Below are positions 17,583 through 25,445 of a stretch of 64,000 bases of DNA, one piece after another. The stretch is from Prevotella sp. (lineage in GTDB: Bacteria; Bacteroidota; Bacteroidia; Bacteroidales; Bacteroidaceae). Positions within the stretch are counted from its first letter, which is position 1. Every line of letters starts with the position of its first letter. Location of the stretch: positions 62,001 to 126,000 of the forward strand of contig JAFZSL010000040.1 of NCBI GenBank assembly GCA_017619375.1, in the 5' to 3' direction. The position numbers and the translations under genes are program-made. The notes beneath the pieces were generated by a model. The model did no database searches and was not told the origin of the DNA. It saw nothing but the letters and a program-made list of their open reading frames with translations.

Positions 17583-17618
17583 TTTCTCTTTGTTTCAAGG
17601 TTAGATTAGTTTCGTTTG

Positions 17619-17626
17619 CAAAGGTA
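17619..17626 (-). promoter_or_regulatory. Promoter -7 box of the pectate lyase gene
   Basis: On the minus strand this reads TACCTTTG (TAnnTTTG), with TTTG at 17647-17650 exactly 20 nt further upstream, a near-ideal Bacteroidota promoter. It predicts a leader of about 30 nt before the ATG at 17582. Confidence 0.75.
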
Positions 17627-17760
17627 CGATTAAGTGAGTGAAAAGCCAAATGTTTTTGGACTTTTCCGAACGTGAGTACCCTTGGGCGCAGCCAAAATTA
17701 CTACATTTTTTTACCAACAGTGCATAAAAAATGCTTTTTTACCTTTTCTTTATGATTATG

Positions 17761-17800
17761 ATTATCGGAGTAATCAAAGGAATCTGATTACTCCGATAAT
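17761..17800. repeat. Perfect 16-bp inverted repeat
   Basis: ATTATCGGAGTAATCA and TGATTACTCCGATAAT flank an 8-nt loop. It lies between the outer-membrane barrel gene's 3' end and the pectate lyase promoter. A strong hairpin is expected in RNA from either strand. No T-run follows on the minus strand, so it is either a factor-assisted terminator for the barrel gene or a protein-binding palindrome. Confidence 0.75.
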
Positions 17801-17802
17801 TC

Positions 17803-17860
17803 GTTATCTCGTTTTTAACGTTATTCCGGCATCGCGTTATAACGTCATCTTGAAAATCCC
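17803..17860. repeat. AACGTTATAACG-rich repeat, copy right of the pectate lyase gene
   Basis: The core GCGTTATAACGTCAT and the following GAAAATCCC match the segment at 15781-15840 in the same orientation. Together the copies form imperfect direct repeats bracketing the pectate lyase gene and its promoter. Confidence 0.5.
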
Positions 17861-17867
17861 ATTTCTC

Positions 17868-20800
17868 TTAGAATCCTCCTGGTCTTCCTCCACCTGGGAA
17901 GCCACCTCCACCTGGGAAGCCTCCTCCGCCCGGGAATCCACCTCCGAAGCCGCCTCTCTGGCCTTGTCCTTGTCCGCCTCTTCCGCCTTGCCCGCCTCTT
18001 CCTCTGCCGAACATGTTGTAGCGGTAACTGACATGTATCATGGCATAGGAAGTGATGGCGTTCACCTCGCGGTCGGTCCATCCGTTGGCGTTCACGGTGC
18101 GTGAGAACGTGGACTGTTGGTTGAGGATGTCATACCACTGCAGCATGATGGTGAGCGGTTTGCCACGCAGGAAACTTTGTGAGATTTGCGCGTTCCAGAG
18201 CAGTTCGTTGGTGTTGAGGCTCTTGTCGCTGTAACCCCGTTTGCTGTTCATGTGGATGTCGGTGGAGAACTCGGTTCCCCAAGGGGCGTTATATCTTGCG
18301 TTGGCACCATAGAAGTGGTTCCACGTGGTGAGGTTGTTGGAGGCTTGCAGACGGTTGCGTGTGCGTGCGAAGGTGGTGTTGTAGTTGAGGGAGAAGTTGA
18401 GCGTCCTGTTACGGAAACTGAGCGACACTTGCGGTGAGAGGTTGTATGTGCGCGTGATGTTGCGGTCGGGGATGGCCGTGCGGTTGAGGTTGACATAGGC
18501 CACCTGGTGGCTGTAACTGCCACGGATGGAGCCGCTGAAATCCCAACGGTTGAGGGTGTCGAGGGCGATGTTGAAAGTGGCGCCACCGTTGGCGTTCCAG
18601 TTGCCGTTGATGTTTTCTGGACGGCTGATGCGTCCACCCGTTTCCTCATTGTAGGTCACCACGTTGCCGATGGAGTTGCGCGTGCGTTGGAAACTGCCGT
18701 TGAGGTTGTAACTCCAATGCCGTTGGTTGATGGGGATGTTCATGCCGAGGGTGTCGGTGCGGAATTTGGTTTGGCGTTGCTTTTGGAAGTTGGCGCTCAG
18801 GTTGGTCGTGAGAGAGGGCTTAAGACCCGGGTTGCCCATGCTGATGTTGAGGGGGTTGGTGTCGTCATAGATGTTGAGCAACTGGGTGATGGAGGGCTGC
18901 GATGTGTTGCCCCTGTACGTCACGTTAAGGTTGGTTTGGCGGTTGAAACGATAGCGCAAATTGAGCGTGGGCGTGAAGTTGGTCACCGTCCTTGTGGTGT
19001 CCACGGGGACGCCGAGGTATTGCTGGATGAAATGCGAGCGCTGGGGCTGGATGGACACGCCGGCGTTCACGTTCAGTTTCTCCCTGACGTAACGCAACTG
19101 TACGTCGATGTTGTGCTCGTGCTCTGTACGCTCCGAGTAGCGGCTGAGGTCGTCGGAGAGATAACTCTCATAGGGATTGGGCAGGAAGCCGAAGAGCCTC
19201 GTCCAGTCGCGGTATTGTTGGAGGACGTCGTAGAAGGCTTCCTCGGTGTAGTCGGGGAAGTCATAGGTTAGAGGGTCGCTCTTCTGGTGGTTGTAACGGT
19301 AACGGTAGTTGGTTTGCAGGAACAGGCCTTGGAGGCCACCTTGGCCGCTTCCCATCCTGCGACCGCCGCCGAAGGGACCTCCGCCGGTTATCTCCTCTGT
19401 CTCTTCTTGTGGCTTCGGCTGAATGATCAGGAGGGGCTCGGTGTAGGAGAAGCCGATGGTGGCGCTGAAGTTGTTGGAGGGACTGTTGCTGTAGCGATTG
19501 GTCTGGTAGATGGAGTCATTGCCAAAGATGTTGGTTGTCTGGTAGAGATGGACCAACGAGAGGTTGGCGTTCTTGTTTTTGTTGTTGCTGTAGTTGATGT
19601 TGCTGTTGATGGTCATGTTGCGTCCGCGGCGGTTGAGACGGCGGAAGAGTTGCAACTGACTGCTGAAGTTATTGTTGGTGCTGTAACTCATCGACTTGTT
19701 GTTGCGGCTGTTCACGATGAGGTCCAGGTCGTCCATCACCTGCAAACCAGAGGCCTCAAGCGGGTTTTCGGTGTAGTCGAAGGGGTTGGCATTGAACGAA
19801 GCCGAGGTGGAGTGGCTGCGGCTATCGTTGGTGGAAATGGTGAAGTTGGGGCGGAAGGAAAGGTTGGTAAGTGAGTCAATCTGCCATTGCAGGTTCATGT
19901 TGCCGGTCCAACTGTTGGCGCGGGAATAACTCTGGCTGATGCTGTTGGAAAAGGCGCCGCCGCGGGTGTTGACGAAGGTTTCCGACCCTGTGCGGTTCCA
20001 ATTGTCGGTGTTGTTGTGGTTCCAGGTGATGCGGCCGCTCATCTTCAGTATCTGGCCATTCTCGTAACTGGCGTCGAGGGCCGATGTTTTCGTGTGACGT
20101 TGGCCGTTGTTGTTGCCGCGGCCGCGACCGCCGCGGCCGGTGAAGTTGCGGTCGTTCACGTTGTTCGCATTGCCCATGAACGTGTAGCGGATGGCGCCGA
20201 AAGGTTTCATCGCCGTCAAGCGGATGCCATAGCGGTGGTCGGTGCCCAAGCCGATGTCGGGGTTCATCTGAAGACCGTTGCGCGCACTGCGTTTCGTGAC
20301 AAATTCGAGGACGAAGTCATCGTTGCCGTCATCGATGCCGGTGAGTCGTGACTGGTCGCTCTTCTCATCGTAGGCTTTCACTTGGTCGATGACATAGGAG
20401 GGCAGGTTCTTCATCACCGCATCGTTGTTGCCCGTCATATAGTCGCGCCCGTCCATCTTGAAGCGTCTCACGTTCTTGCCGTTGATGCTGATGGAACCGT
20501 TCTCGTCGATCTTAGCACCGGGAAGCGCTTCCACCAATGCTTCGATGACGGAGCCTTCGGGTACGCGAAAGGCATCGGCATTATAGACGAGAGTGTCGTC
20601 TTTCACCACCATCTTGGGGATGTTTGCTGTCACCACGGCCTCGTCCAGCATCATGGCATCGGTTTTCATCTCGATGTTGCCAAGGGCGATAGGGGTGTTG
20701 GTCTTACGTATCGAGCGGGTGACATCCTCATAGCCCACGTAACTGGCTTTGAGAAGGTATTGCCCGTTGGCAATACTCTTGAAGGCGAAGCGCCCTTCGT

Positions 20801-20999
20801 CGTCGGTGACCACGCCATCCACGAAGGTGGTGTCTTGGCGTTGAATGCGATAAAGTTGCAACGTGGCTTTGGGGAGCCCTTCCAGACTTTCTTTGTCCAG
20901 CACACGACCGGACAAGGCCGCTTCTTGGGCGGCGGCGGGAAGAGCGGAAAAAAACAGCAAGGCTAAGAAAAACAATGCTGAAGGCAAATGGGTCTTCAT
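17868..20999 (-). CDS. Outer-membrane beta-barrel protein with carboxypeptidase-regulatory domain and Gly-rich tail
   Basis: A 1043-aa protein. A signal peptide (about residues 1-24) precedes a CarboxypepD_reg-like beta-sandwich (about 25-115, GRVLDKESLEGLPKATLQLY), then a plug-like region (NGKNVRRFKMDGRDYMTG) and a long barrel with alternating aromatic strands. It resembles the TonB-receptor-related OMP_b-brl_3 group, but no SusD partner is present and I see no clear TonB box. Arg-Gly-rich loops occur inside (GRGGRGRGNNNGQ). After the strand VSYRYNMF the protein ends in about 48 residues of RGG and repeated FPGGG units. Ligand unknown; possibly substrate uptake or surface assembly. Confidence 0.8.
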   Translation of the reverse strand: MKTHLPSALFFLALLFFSALPAAAQEAALSGRVLDKESLEGLPKATLQLYRIQRQDTTFVDGVVTDDEGRFAFKSIANGQYLLKASYVGYEDVTRSIRKTNTPIALGNIEMKTDAMMLDEAVVTANIPKMVVKDDTLVYNADAFRVPEGSVIEALVEALPGAKIDENGSISINGKNVRRFKMDGRDYMTGNNDAVMKNLPSYVIDQVKAYDEKSDQSRLTGIDDGNDDFVLEFVTKRSARNGLQMNPDIGLGTDHRYGIRLTAMKPFGAIRYTFMGNANNVNDRNFTGRGGRGRGNNNGQRHTKTSALDASYENGQILKMSGRITWNHNNTDNWNRTGSETFVNTRGGAFSNSISQSYSRANSWTGNMNLQWQIDSLTNLSFRPNFTISTNDSRSHSTSASFNANPFDYTENPLEASGLQVMDDLDLIVNSRNNKSMSYSTNNNFSSQLQLFRRLNRRGRNMTINSNINYSNNKNKNANLSLVHLYQTTNIFGNDSIYQTNRYSNSPSNNFSATIGFSYTEPLLIIQPKPQEETEEITGGGPFGGGRRMGSGQGGLQGLFLQTNYRYRYNHQKSDPLTYDFPDYTEEAFYDVLQQYRDWTRLFGFLPNPYESYLSDDLSRYSERTEHEHNIDVQLRYVREKLNVNAGVSIQPQRSHFIQQYLGVPVDTTRTVTNFTPTLNLRYRFNRQTNLNVTYRGNTSQPSITQLLNIYDDTNPLNISMGNPGLKPSLTTNLSANFQKQRQTKFRTDTLGMNIPINQRHWSYNLNGSFQRTRNSIGNVVTYNEETGGRISRPENINGNWNANGGATFNIALDTLNRWDFSGSIRGSYSHQVAYVNLNRTAIPDRNITRTYNLSPQVSLSFRNRTLNFSLNYNTTFARTRNRLQASNNLTTWNHFYGANARYNAPWGTEFSTDIHMNSKRGYSDKSLNTNELLWNAQISQSFLRGKPLTIMLQWYDILNQQSTFSRTVNANGWTDREVNAITSYAMIHVSYRYNMFGRGRGGQGGRGGQGQGQRGGFGGGFPGGGGFPGGGGFPGGGRPGGF

Positions 21000-21243
21000 T
21001 GGGTGACGGGTATTTTATTAATTGGATGTTTGAAAGTAAAAAAAGTTTAATGATGGTTGGTGAAAACTATTCGTTGTTGCTAAATGATGAACATCTATCG
21101 GCTAAAAATGACTTTCACCATTAAATTTTTTCTACTGACCCATCCAAGGGGAGGGGGGCAGTGCAATAAAGAGCGGGAAGTCTCGTTTACCAATTGAAAA
21201 GAGGATAAGATGTCATTCGTGTCAAGAACAGAAAGTTAAGCAA
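21000..21243. other. Intergenic region between divergent barrel and DKNYY genes
   Basis: A 244-nt AT-rich divergent spacer. Apart from a G-rich patch near 21150 (GGGGAGGGGGGCAG) I see no hairpin, complete TAnnTTTG promoter, RNA gene or small ORF. Both flanking genes start outward, so promoters must lie here even though none matches well. Confidence 0.4.
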
Positions 21244-22650
21244 ATGGTTCAGCAAAATCAATCAAAAGGATGGGCTGCCCGTATATTGGGAGGTCAGCCT
21301 ACACGTCTTCAGGAAATTTTTTTCTGGTTGATGGTCTTGTCTCTTTTGTTGTGGCCGATGGCATTTTTTGTGTCATTGTTCTTTTTCGATGCTCCAATCC
21401 GCACGTCTGTTGATGAAATCTGTCGGTGGGGCATGGTCTTGACCATTTGGCTTTATCCTATCTATTTGTTCCCATTGATGAAATCATTGTACTGGTTGTC
21501 CAAACGTTTGAGATGGCCATTGCTGTTCTGTTCCTGCCCATTGATACCAGTGGCTGCCCTTTTCCTGTTTGTCTCAATTGCTTCCAGTGAATATGCGGCA
21601 GAGAAACCTGAGGGATATGATGCTTCAACATTCAAACGCATCAATAAAACGTATGCGACAGATGTCAACCATGTGTATTGTTGGAACGAAATCTTGGAAG
21701 GAGCCGACCCCGTCTCTTTCCGCGTTTTGAGCGAAAGCTATGCCGCAAACTATGCCGCCGACACGCTGCATGTATGGTATAATGGAAACATCATCGAGGG
21801 TGCCGACCCTGCAACTTTTGTCGCGCCAGGTGACAAGAATGCTTCCAATCTTGCTCACGATGCCCATGATTACTATTGGCAAGACCAACCTCTACATGTT
21901 GCCGATATGGGAAGTTTCAAAATAATAGGTGACGGATGGGCTGTGGATTCCAGAAATGTCTATTATCTTGGACTCGATGCCGAGATTGGCGAGAATGTCA
22001 TACCTGTCGGTGATTACCGCTCTTTCCGGGAACTGAACGAATTTTATGCAGCCGATGACAAATACGTCTATTACAAGAACCATCGGGTGGAAGGAGCAGA
22101 CCCAAAGACTTTCGCTGTGCTGAAGGGGGAACATCACTATGGAAAAGATGGAAATCGTGTCTATTGTGAGGCTCAGGGAACTTCCATCCGGGATCTTGAC
22201 GCTTTGAAACACAAGAATATGAGGGATGGTTTGCGGGATGCTTTCCATACCGATGGCACTACGGTATATAATCCAGACCTGTTACCCATGCCGGATGATA
22301 CGGATTTTGCGTCTATCCATAGGGTCGAGCGTTATCGCGACTGGTTTGCAGACAAACAGCGGGTTTACTTTGAAAATCGTCTTTTGCCTGGAGCCAATCC
22401 GCAGACACTCAAGATATTCCAGTTATACGAAGTGTTTGAAAAGGATGTGTCAGACAATAATATGGATTACCATTATTCCTATGATGGAAACCGTGTCTAT
22501 TATTGTGATTCCTTAATGCTTGGCGTGGATATACCCTCTTTCGTCTGTGGTTATGACTATGTGGAGTCCCAATCTTTTGCATTCGACAAGAACCGATATT
22601 ACCAGGGGAATCCTAATCCTCGACTCGAAAAGTTGCGGCAAGGGAAATAG
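21244..22650 (+). CDS. DKNYY-family membrane-anchored repeat protein
   Basis: A 468-aa protein with three hydrophobic segments in the first about 120 residues (FFWLMVLSLLLWPMAFFVSL; MVLTIWLYPIYLFPLM; PLIPVAALFLFVSIA). A large soluble domain follows. It has repeats of about 35-45 residues of the form YAxDxxxVYYxxxxxEGADPxTF, for example YCWNEILEGADPVSF, VWYNGNIIEGADPATF and VYYKNHRVEGADPKTF, the hallmark of DKNYY proteins. The function of this family is not established. The topology suggests an inner-membrane anchor with an extracytoplasmic repeat domain. It is monocistronic. Confidence 0.78.
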   Translation: MVQQNQSKGWAARILGGQPTRLQEIFFWLMVLSLLLWPMAFFVSLFFFDAPIRTSVDEICRWGMVLTIWLYPIYLFPLMKSLYWLSKRLRWPLLFCSCPLIPVAALFLFVSIASSEYAAEKPEGYDASTFKRINKTYATDVNHVYCWNEILEGADPVSFRVLSESYAANYAADTLHVWYNGNIIEGADPATFVAPGDKNASNLAHDAHDYYWQDQPLHVADMGSFKIIGDGWAVDSRNVYYLGLDAEIGENVIPVGDYRSFRELNEFYAADDKYVYYKNHRVEGADPKTFAVLKGEHHYGKDGNRVYCEAQGTSIRDLDALKHKNMRDGLRDAFHTDGTTVYNPDLLPMPDDTDFASIHRVERYRDWFADKQRVYFENRLLPGANPQTLKIFQLYEVFEKDVSDNNMDYHYSYDGNRVYYCDSLMLGVDIPSFVCGYDYVESQSFAFDKNRYYQGNPNPRLEKLRQGK

Positions 22651-22714
22651 GAAGAATAAAGATGTTAACTCGCAGAAAAAGTGTAAAATCCTTGCAAATA
22701 TGCCTGAAACGTCC

Positions 22715-22722
22715 TATTTTTG
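22715..22722 (+). promoter_or_regulatory. Promoter -7 box of the serpin gene
   Basis: TATTTTTG fits TAnnTTTG, with TTG at 22692-22694 exactly 20 nt upstream. The predicted leader to the serpin ATG at 22759 is about 30 nt. Confidence 0.7.
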
Positions 22723-22758
22723 CGGTTAGAAACAAAACACATCTAAATCATCATCATT

Positions 22759-24123
22759 ATGATAAAACATGGACTTTTGACGATACTCTTGATGCTTTCA
22801 AGTTTGACAGGCTATGCACAGGAGGAAAAATATGACTCCCTTGCCGCAAAGGAGAGGGCGTTCGCATTCCAAATCTTCGATGCCGTGGCAGCGGAAAACG
22901 AGTCCAACATCTGTTTCTCACCCCTCTCGGTGCAGATGGCACTTTCCATGGTGCAGAACGGTGCCGACGGCAATACCTTGCAACAAATCAAGGACGTAAT
23001 GGGGGTGGGGGACTATACTTGCGAGGACGTAAACCTCTACAACCAACAACTGACAAAAAAACTCGTTTACAGGCCCGAGTTCGAGTACAATCCAAATGGA
23101 TGGTATTCAGAAGAGGAACAGAAGGATAATTACGAGAAGGCATACCCCATTTGCGAATTGGCCAACGGTGTTTGGTCGCGAAAGGGCACCGTGTTCCGTC
23201 AGGAGTTTTATGACACCTTGAAAACGTATTACGATGCCGAGGTGGCCGATGTCGATTTCACCACACAGGAGGGCATCGACCAAGTCAACCAATGGGTGAA
23301 AAACAAGACACACGAACTCATCCCTTCCATCTTCGACGAACCACAGTCGGAATACCTCGCCATGGTGCTCGCCAACGTACTCTATTTCAAGGGCGCATGG
23401 ACGTTGCCTTTCTTGGAGGAATACACCTTCCCCGGCAATTTCCACCTCGCTGACGGCACGATGGTGAAAGCCGAAATGATGAACGCCTCTGAATCATACC
23501 GCTCCAGCAGGACGGAGAAATTCCGCACTGTCACACTGCCCTATGGCCGTGACGGGAAATTCTCCATGACACTGTTCGTACCCGTGGAGGGATATGAACT
23601 GCCTGCCCTTGGCTATGACGACTGGGCCTATGCCAAGAAAGAGTCGAAATACAAGGACCTGGCCTTGCAGATGCCGAAATTCTATGTCGAGGGCAAATAC
23701 AACTTGAATGATGTGCTCAAAACCATGGGGATGCAGGATGCTTTTGACACTTACCTTGCTGATTTCAGCCGTATGTATGACAAAGACTTGTGGATAGACA
23801 AGGTTTATCAGATGAGCAAGATCGTCGTCAATGAGCAGGGCACGGAGGCCACGGCGGTCACCGTGGTCGAGATGTACGACAATGCTCTTCCTGATGAACT
23901 GGAAGATTTCCGTGTGGACAGGCCGTTTTATTTCACCATTGAGAGTCAGGACGCCATCCTCTTCGTGGGAAGGGTGAATGAGTTGCAGAGTACCGCAGGA
24001 GTCAGCACCGCCAAGGTGGCTCCCCATCGTGACGGCATCTACGACCTCCAAGGTCGCCGCTTGTCGCAACGACCCGACAGAGGGCTCTTCGTGGAGGACG
24101 GAAAACTAAAGGTCGCACAATAA
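22759..24123 (+). CDS. Secreted serpin-family protease inhibitor
   Basis: A 454-aa serpin with a signal peptide (residues 1-20, cleavage near GYAQ). The body has the family landmarks NICFSPLSVQMALSMVQNGA near the start and LYFKGAWTLPF in the middle. The reactive-loop hinge reads EQGTEATAVTVV, with small residues at P12-P9, as expected for an inhibitory serpin, and the following EMYDNALP contains the likely P1 site. Counting 17 residues from the hinge Glu places P1 at or next to Asn. After the normal serpin end (FVGRVNEL) there are about 37 extra residues ending in a GIYDLQGRRL tail. It would act extracellularly or on the surface against host or competitor proteases. Confidence 0.9.
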   Translation: MIKHGLLTILLMLSSLTGYAQEEKYDSLAAKERAFAFQIFDAVAAENESNICFSPLSVQMALSMVQNGADGNTLQQIKDVMGVGDYTCEDVNLYNQQLTKKLVYRPEFEYNPNGWYSEEEQKDNYEKAYPICELANGVWSRKGTVFRQEFYDTLKTYYDAEVADVDFTTQEGIDQVNQWVKNKTHELIPSIFDEPQSEYLAMVLANVLYFKGAWTLPFLEEYTFPGNFHLADGTMVKAEMMNASESYRSSRTEKFRTVTLPYGRDGKFSMTLFVPVEGYELPALGYDDWAYAKKESKYKDLALQMPKFYVEGKYNLNDVLKTMGMQDAFDTYLADFSRMYDKDLWIDKVYQMSKIVVNEQGTEATAVTVVEMYDNALPDELEDFRVDRPFYFTIESQDAILFVGRVNELQSTAGVSTAKVAPHRDGIYDLQGRRLSQRPDRGLFVEDGKLKVAQ

Positions 24124-24206
24124 TCACCTAATCCCCCTACAACTTCCTATACCACCCTAAAATCTCCTACAACCTCTTAGGACTTCCTAAAATCTCCTAA
24201 TCGACG
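24124..24206. repeat. Spacer made of 10-nt periodic repeats
   Basis: Between the serpin stop and the anSME start the sequence divides into consecutive 10-nt units beginning with CTA or TTA: CTACAACTTC, CTATACCACC, CTAAAATCTC, CTACAACCTC, TTAGGACTTC, CTAAAATCTC, CTAATCGACG. CTAAAATCTC occurs twice exactly. No promoter or terminator is visible. Confidence 0.6.
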
Positions 24207-25445
24207 ATGAGCGACCTTCGCAGCACGGCTTCCCCTTTCGCACATCCCCTCTATGTGTTGGCCAAACCTGCTGGTCCGCGTTGCAACCTGGCTTGCCGTT
24301 ATTGCTATTACTTGGGAAAGGATGCGCTCTATCCCGAGGCGAAAGGGATGGCCATGGACCTTCCCCTTCTCGAAGAATTTGTCAAGCAATACATCCAGGC
24401 GCAGACGCAGCGCGAGGTGCTCTTCACCTGGCATGGGGGTGAGGCGATGCTAAGACCGCTGCCTTTCTATGAAGAGGTGCTTCGCCTCCAAAAGAAACAT
24501 GCGGGAGGACACGACATCGACAATTGCATCCAAACCAACGGCACGCTCCTCACCGAGGAGTGGTGCCGTTTTCTCAAACAGAACAACTGGTTGGTGGGGG
24601 TGTCGCTCGACGGACCTCAACCATTGCACGACGCTTTTAGGAGGGATAGGCAGGGCAACGACTCTTTTCACAGGGTAATGGAAGGAGTGGAGAGGCTCAA
24701 CCGCCACGGAGTGGAATGGAATGCCATGGCGGTGGTCAACAGCCTCAATGCCGAACATCCAAGGGAGTTTTATCAGTTCTTCAAGGACATCGGATGCCAT
24801 TACATCCAGTTCACGCCGGTGGTGGAGAGGGACGTGTCATCAACGGTGTCGCCGCTGGAAGGACTGTATGAGGATTCGCCATTGACAATGACACAGGAAA
24901 CGGTGTCGCCTCGGCAGTGGGGACGATTCCTTTGCACCATCTTTGATGAATGGGTGGCAAGCGACGTAGGCGTGTTCTTCATTCAGTTGTTTGATGCCAC
25001 CCTGGCCAATTGGGTGGGCGTGGAACCGGGGGTGTGTTCCATGGCGCGTTTCTGCGGCAACGCCTTGGCCATGGAGCACAACGGCGATGTCTATGCGTGT
25101 GACCATTTCGTGTTTCCCGACTTCCTCTTGGGCAACATTCGCCAGCAACCGCTGGCTGCCATGGCTTATGGTGAGCGGCAGAACAGTTTCCGACAACTGA
25201 AGACAAACCTGCCCGCACAGTGCCGAAGATGCAAGTTCGAGTTTGCCTGTCATGGCGAGTGCCCCAAGAACCGCCTGCTGACAACCGCAGAAGGGGAGAG
25301 GGGCTTGAATTACCTTTGCGAGGGCTATTATCGGTTTTTCGACCATGTGGCGCCTTATATGGATTTCATGGCGCGTGAGTGGAGGGAAGACGGGGCACCG
25401 GCAAGGGTGATGGATGCCGTGGCAGAAGGCTTATTCGCCAGGTAA
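24207..25445 (+). CDS. Anaerobic sulfatase-maturating enzyme (radical SAM/SPASM)
   Basis: A 412-aa radical SAM enzyme. The SAM [4Fe-4S] motif is C26NLAC30RYC33. The SPASM-type cysteine set is in the C-terminal half (GVCSMARFCGNALAMEHNGD, YACDHF, CRRCKFEFACHGECPKN, YLCEGY). The length fits anSMEs, which oxidise a Ser or Cys of sulfatases to formylglycine without oxygen. A Ser-type sulfatase lies convergently next to it, with the two 3' ends overlapping by 15 nt. The sulfatase is therefore its probable client. Cytosolic. Confidence 0.88.
   Translation: MSDLRSTASPFAHPLYVLAKPAGPRCNLACRYCYYLGKDALYPEAKGMAMDLPLLEEFVKQYIQAQTQREVLFTWHGGEAMLRPLPFYEEVLRLQKKHAGGHDIDNCIQTNGTLLTEEWCRFLKQNNWLVGVSLDGPQPLHDAFRRDRQGNDSFHRVMEGVERLNRHGVEWNAMAVVNSLNAEHPREFYQFFKDIGCHYIQFTPVVERDVSSTVSPLEGLYEDSPLTMTQETVSPRQWGRFLCTIFDEWVASDVGVFFIQLFDATLANWVGVEPGVCSMARFCGNALAMEHNGDVYACDHFVFPDFLLGNIRQQPLAAMAYGERQNSFRQLKTNLPAQCRRCKFEFACHGECPKNRLLTTAEGERGLNYLCEGYYRFFDHVAPYMDFMAREWREDGAPARVMDAVAEGLFAR

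Noticed and set aside
18507-19874. Long plus-strand open frames opposite the outer-membrane barrel gene
   Set aside because: The translations are Val/Gly/Glu-rich with no motif; the barrel protein on the other strand is clearly coding.
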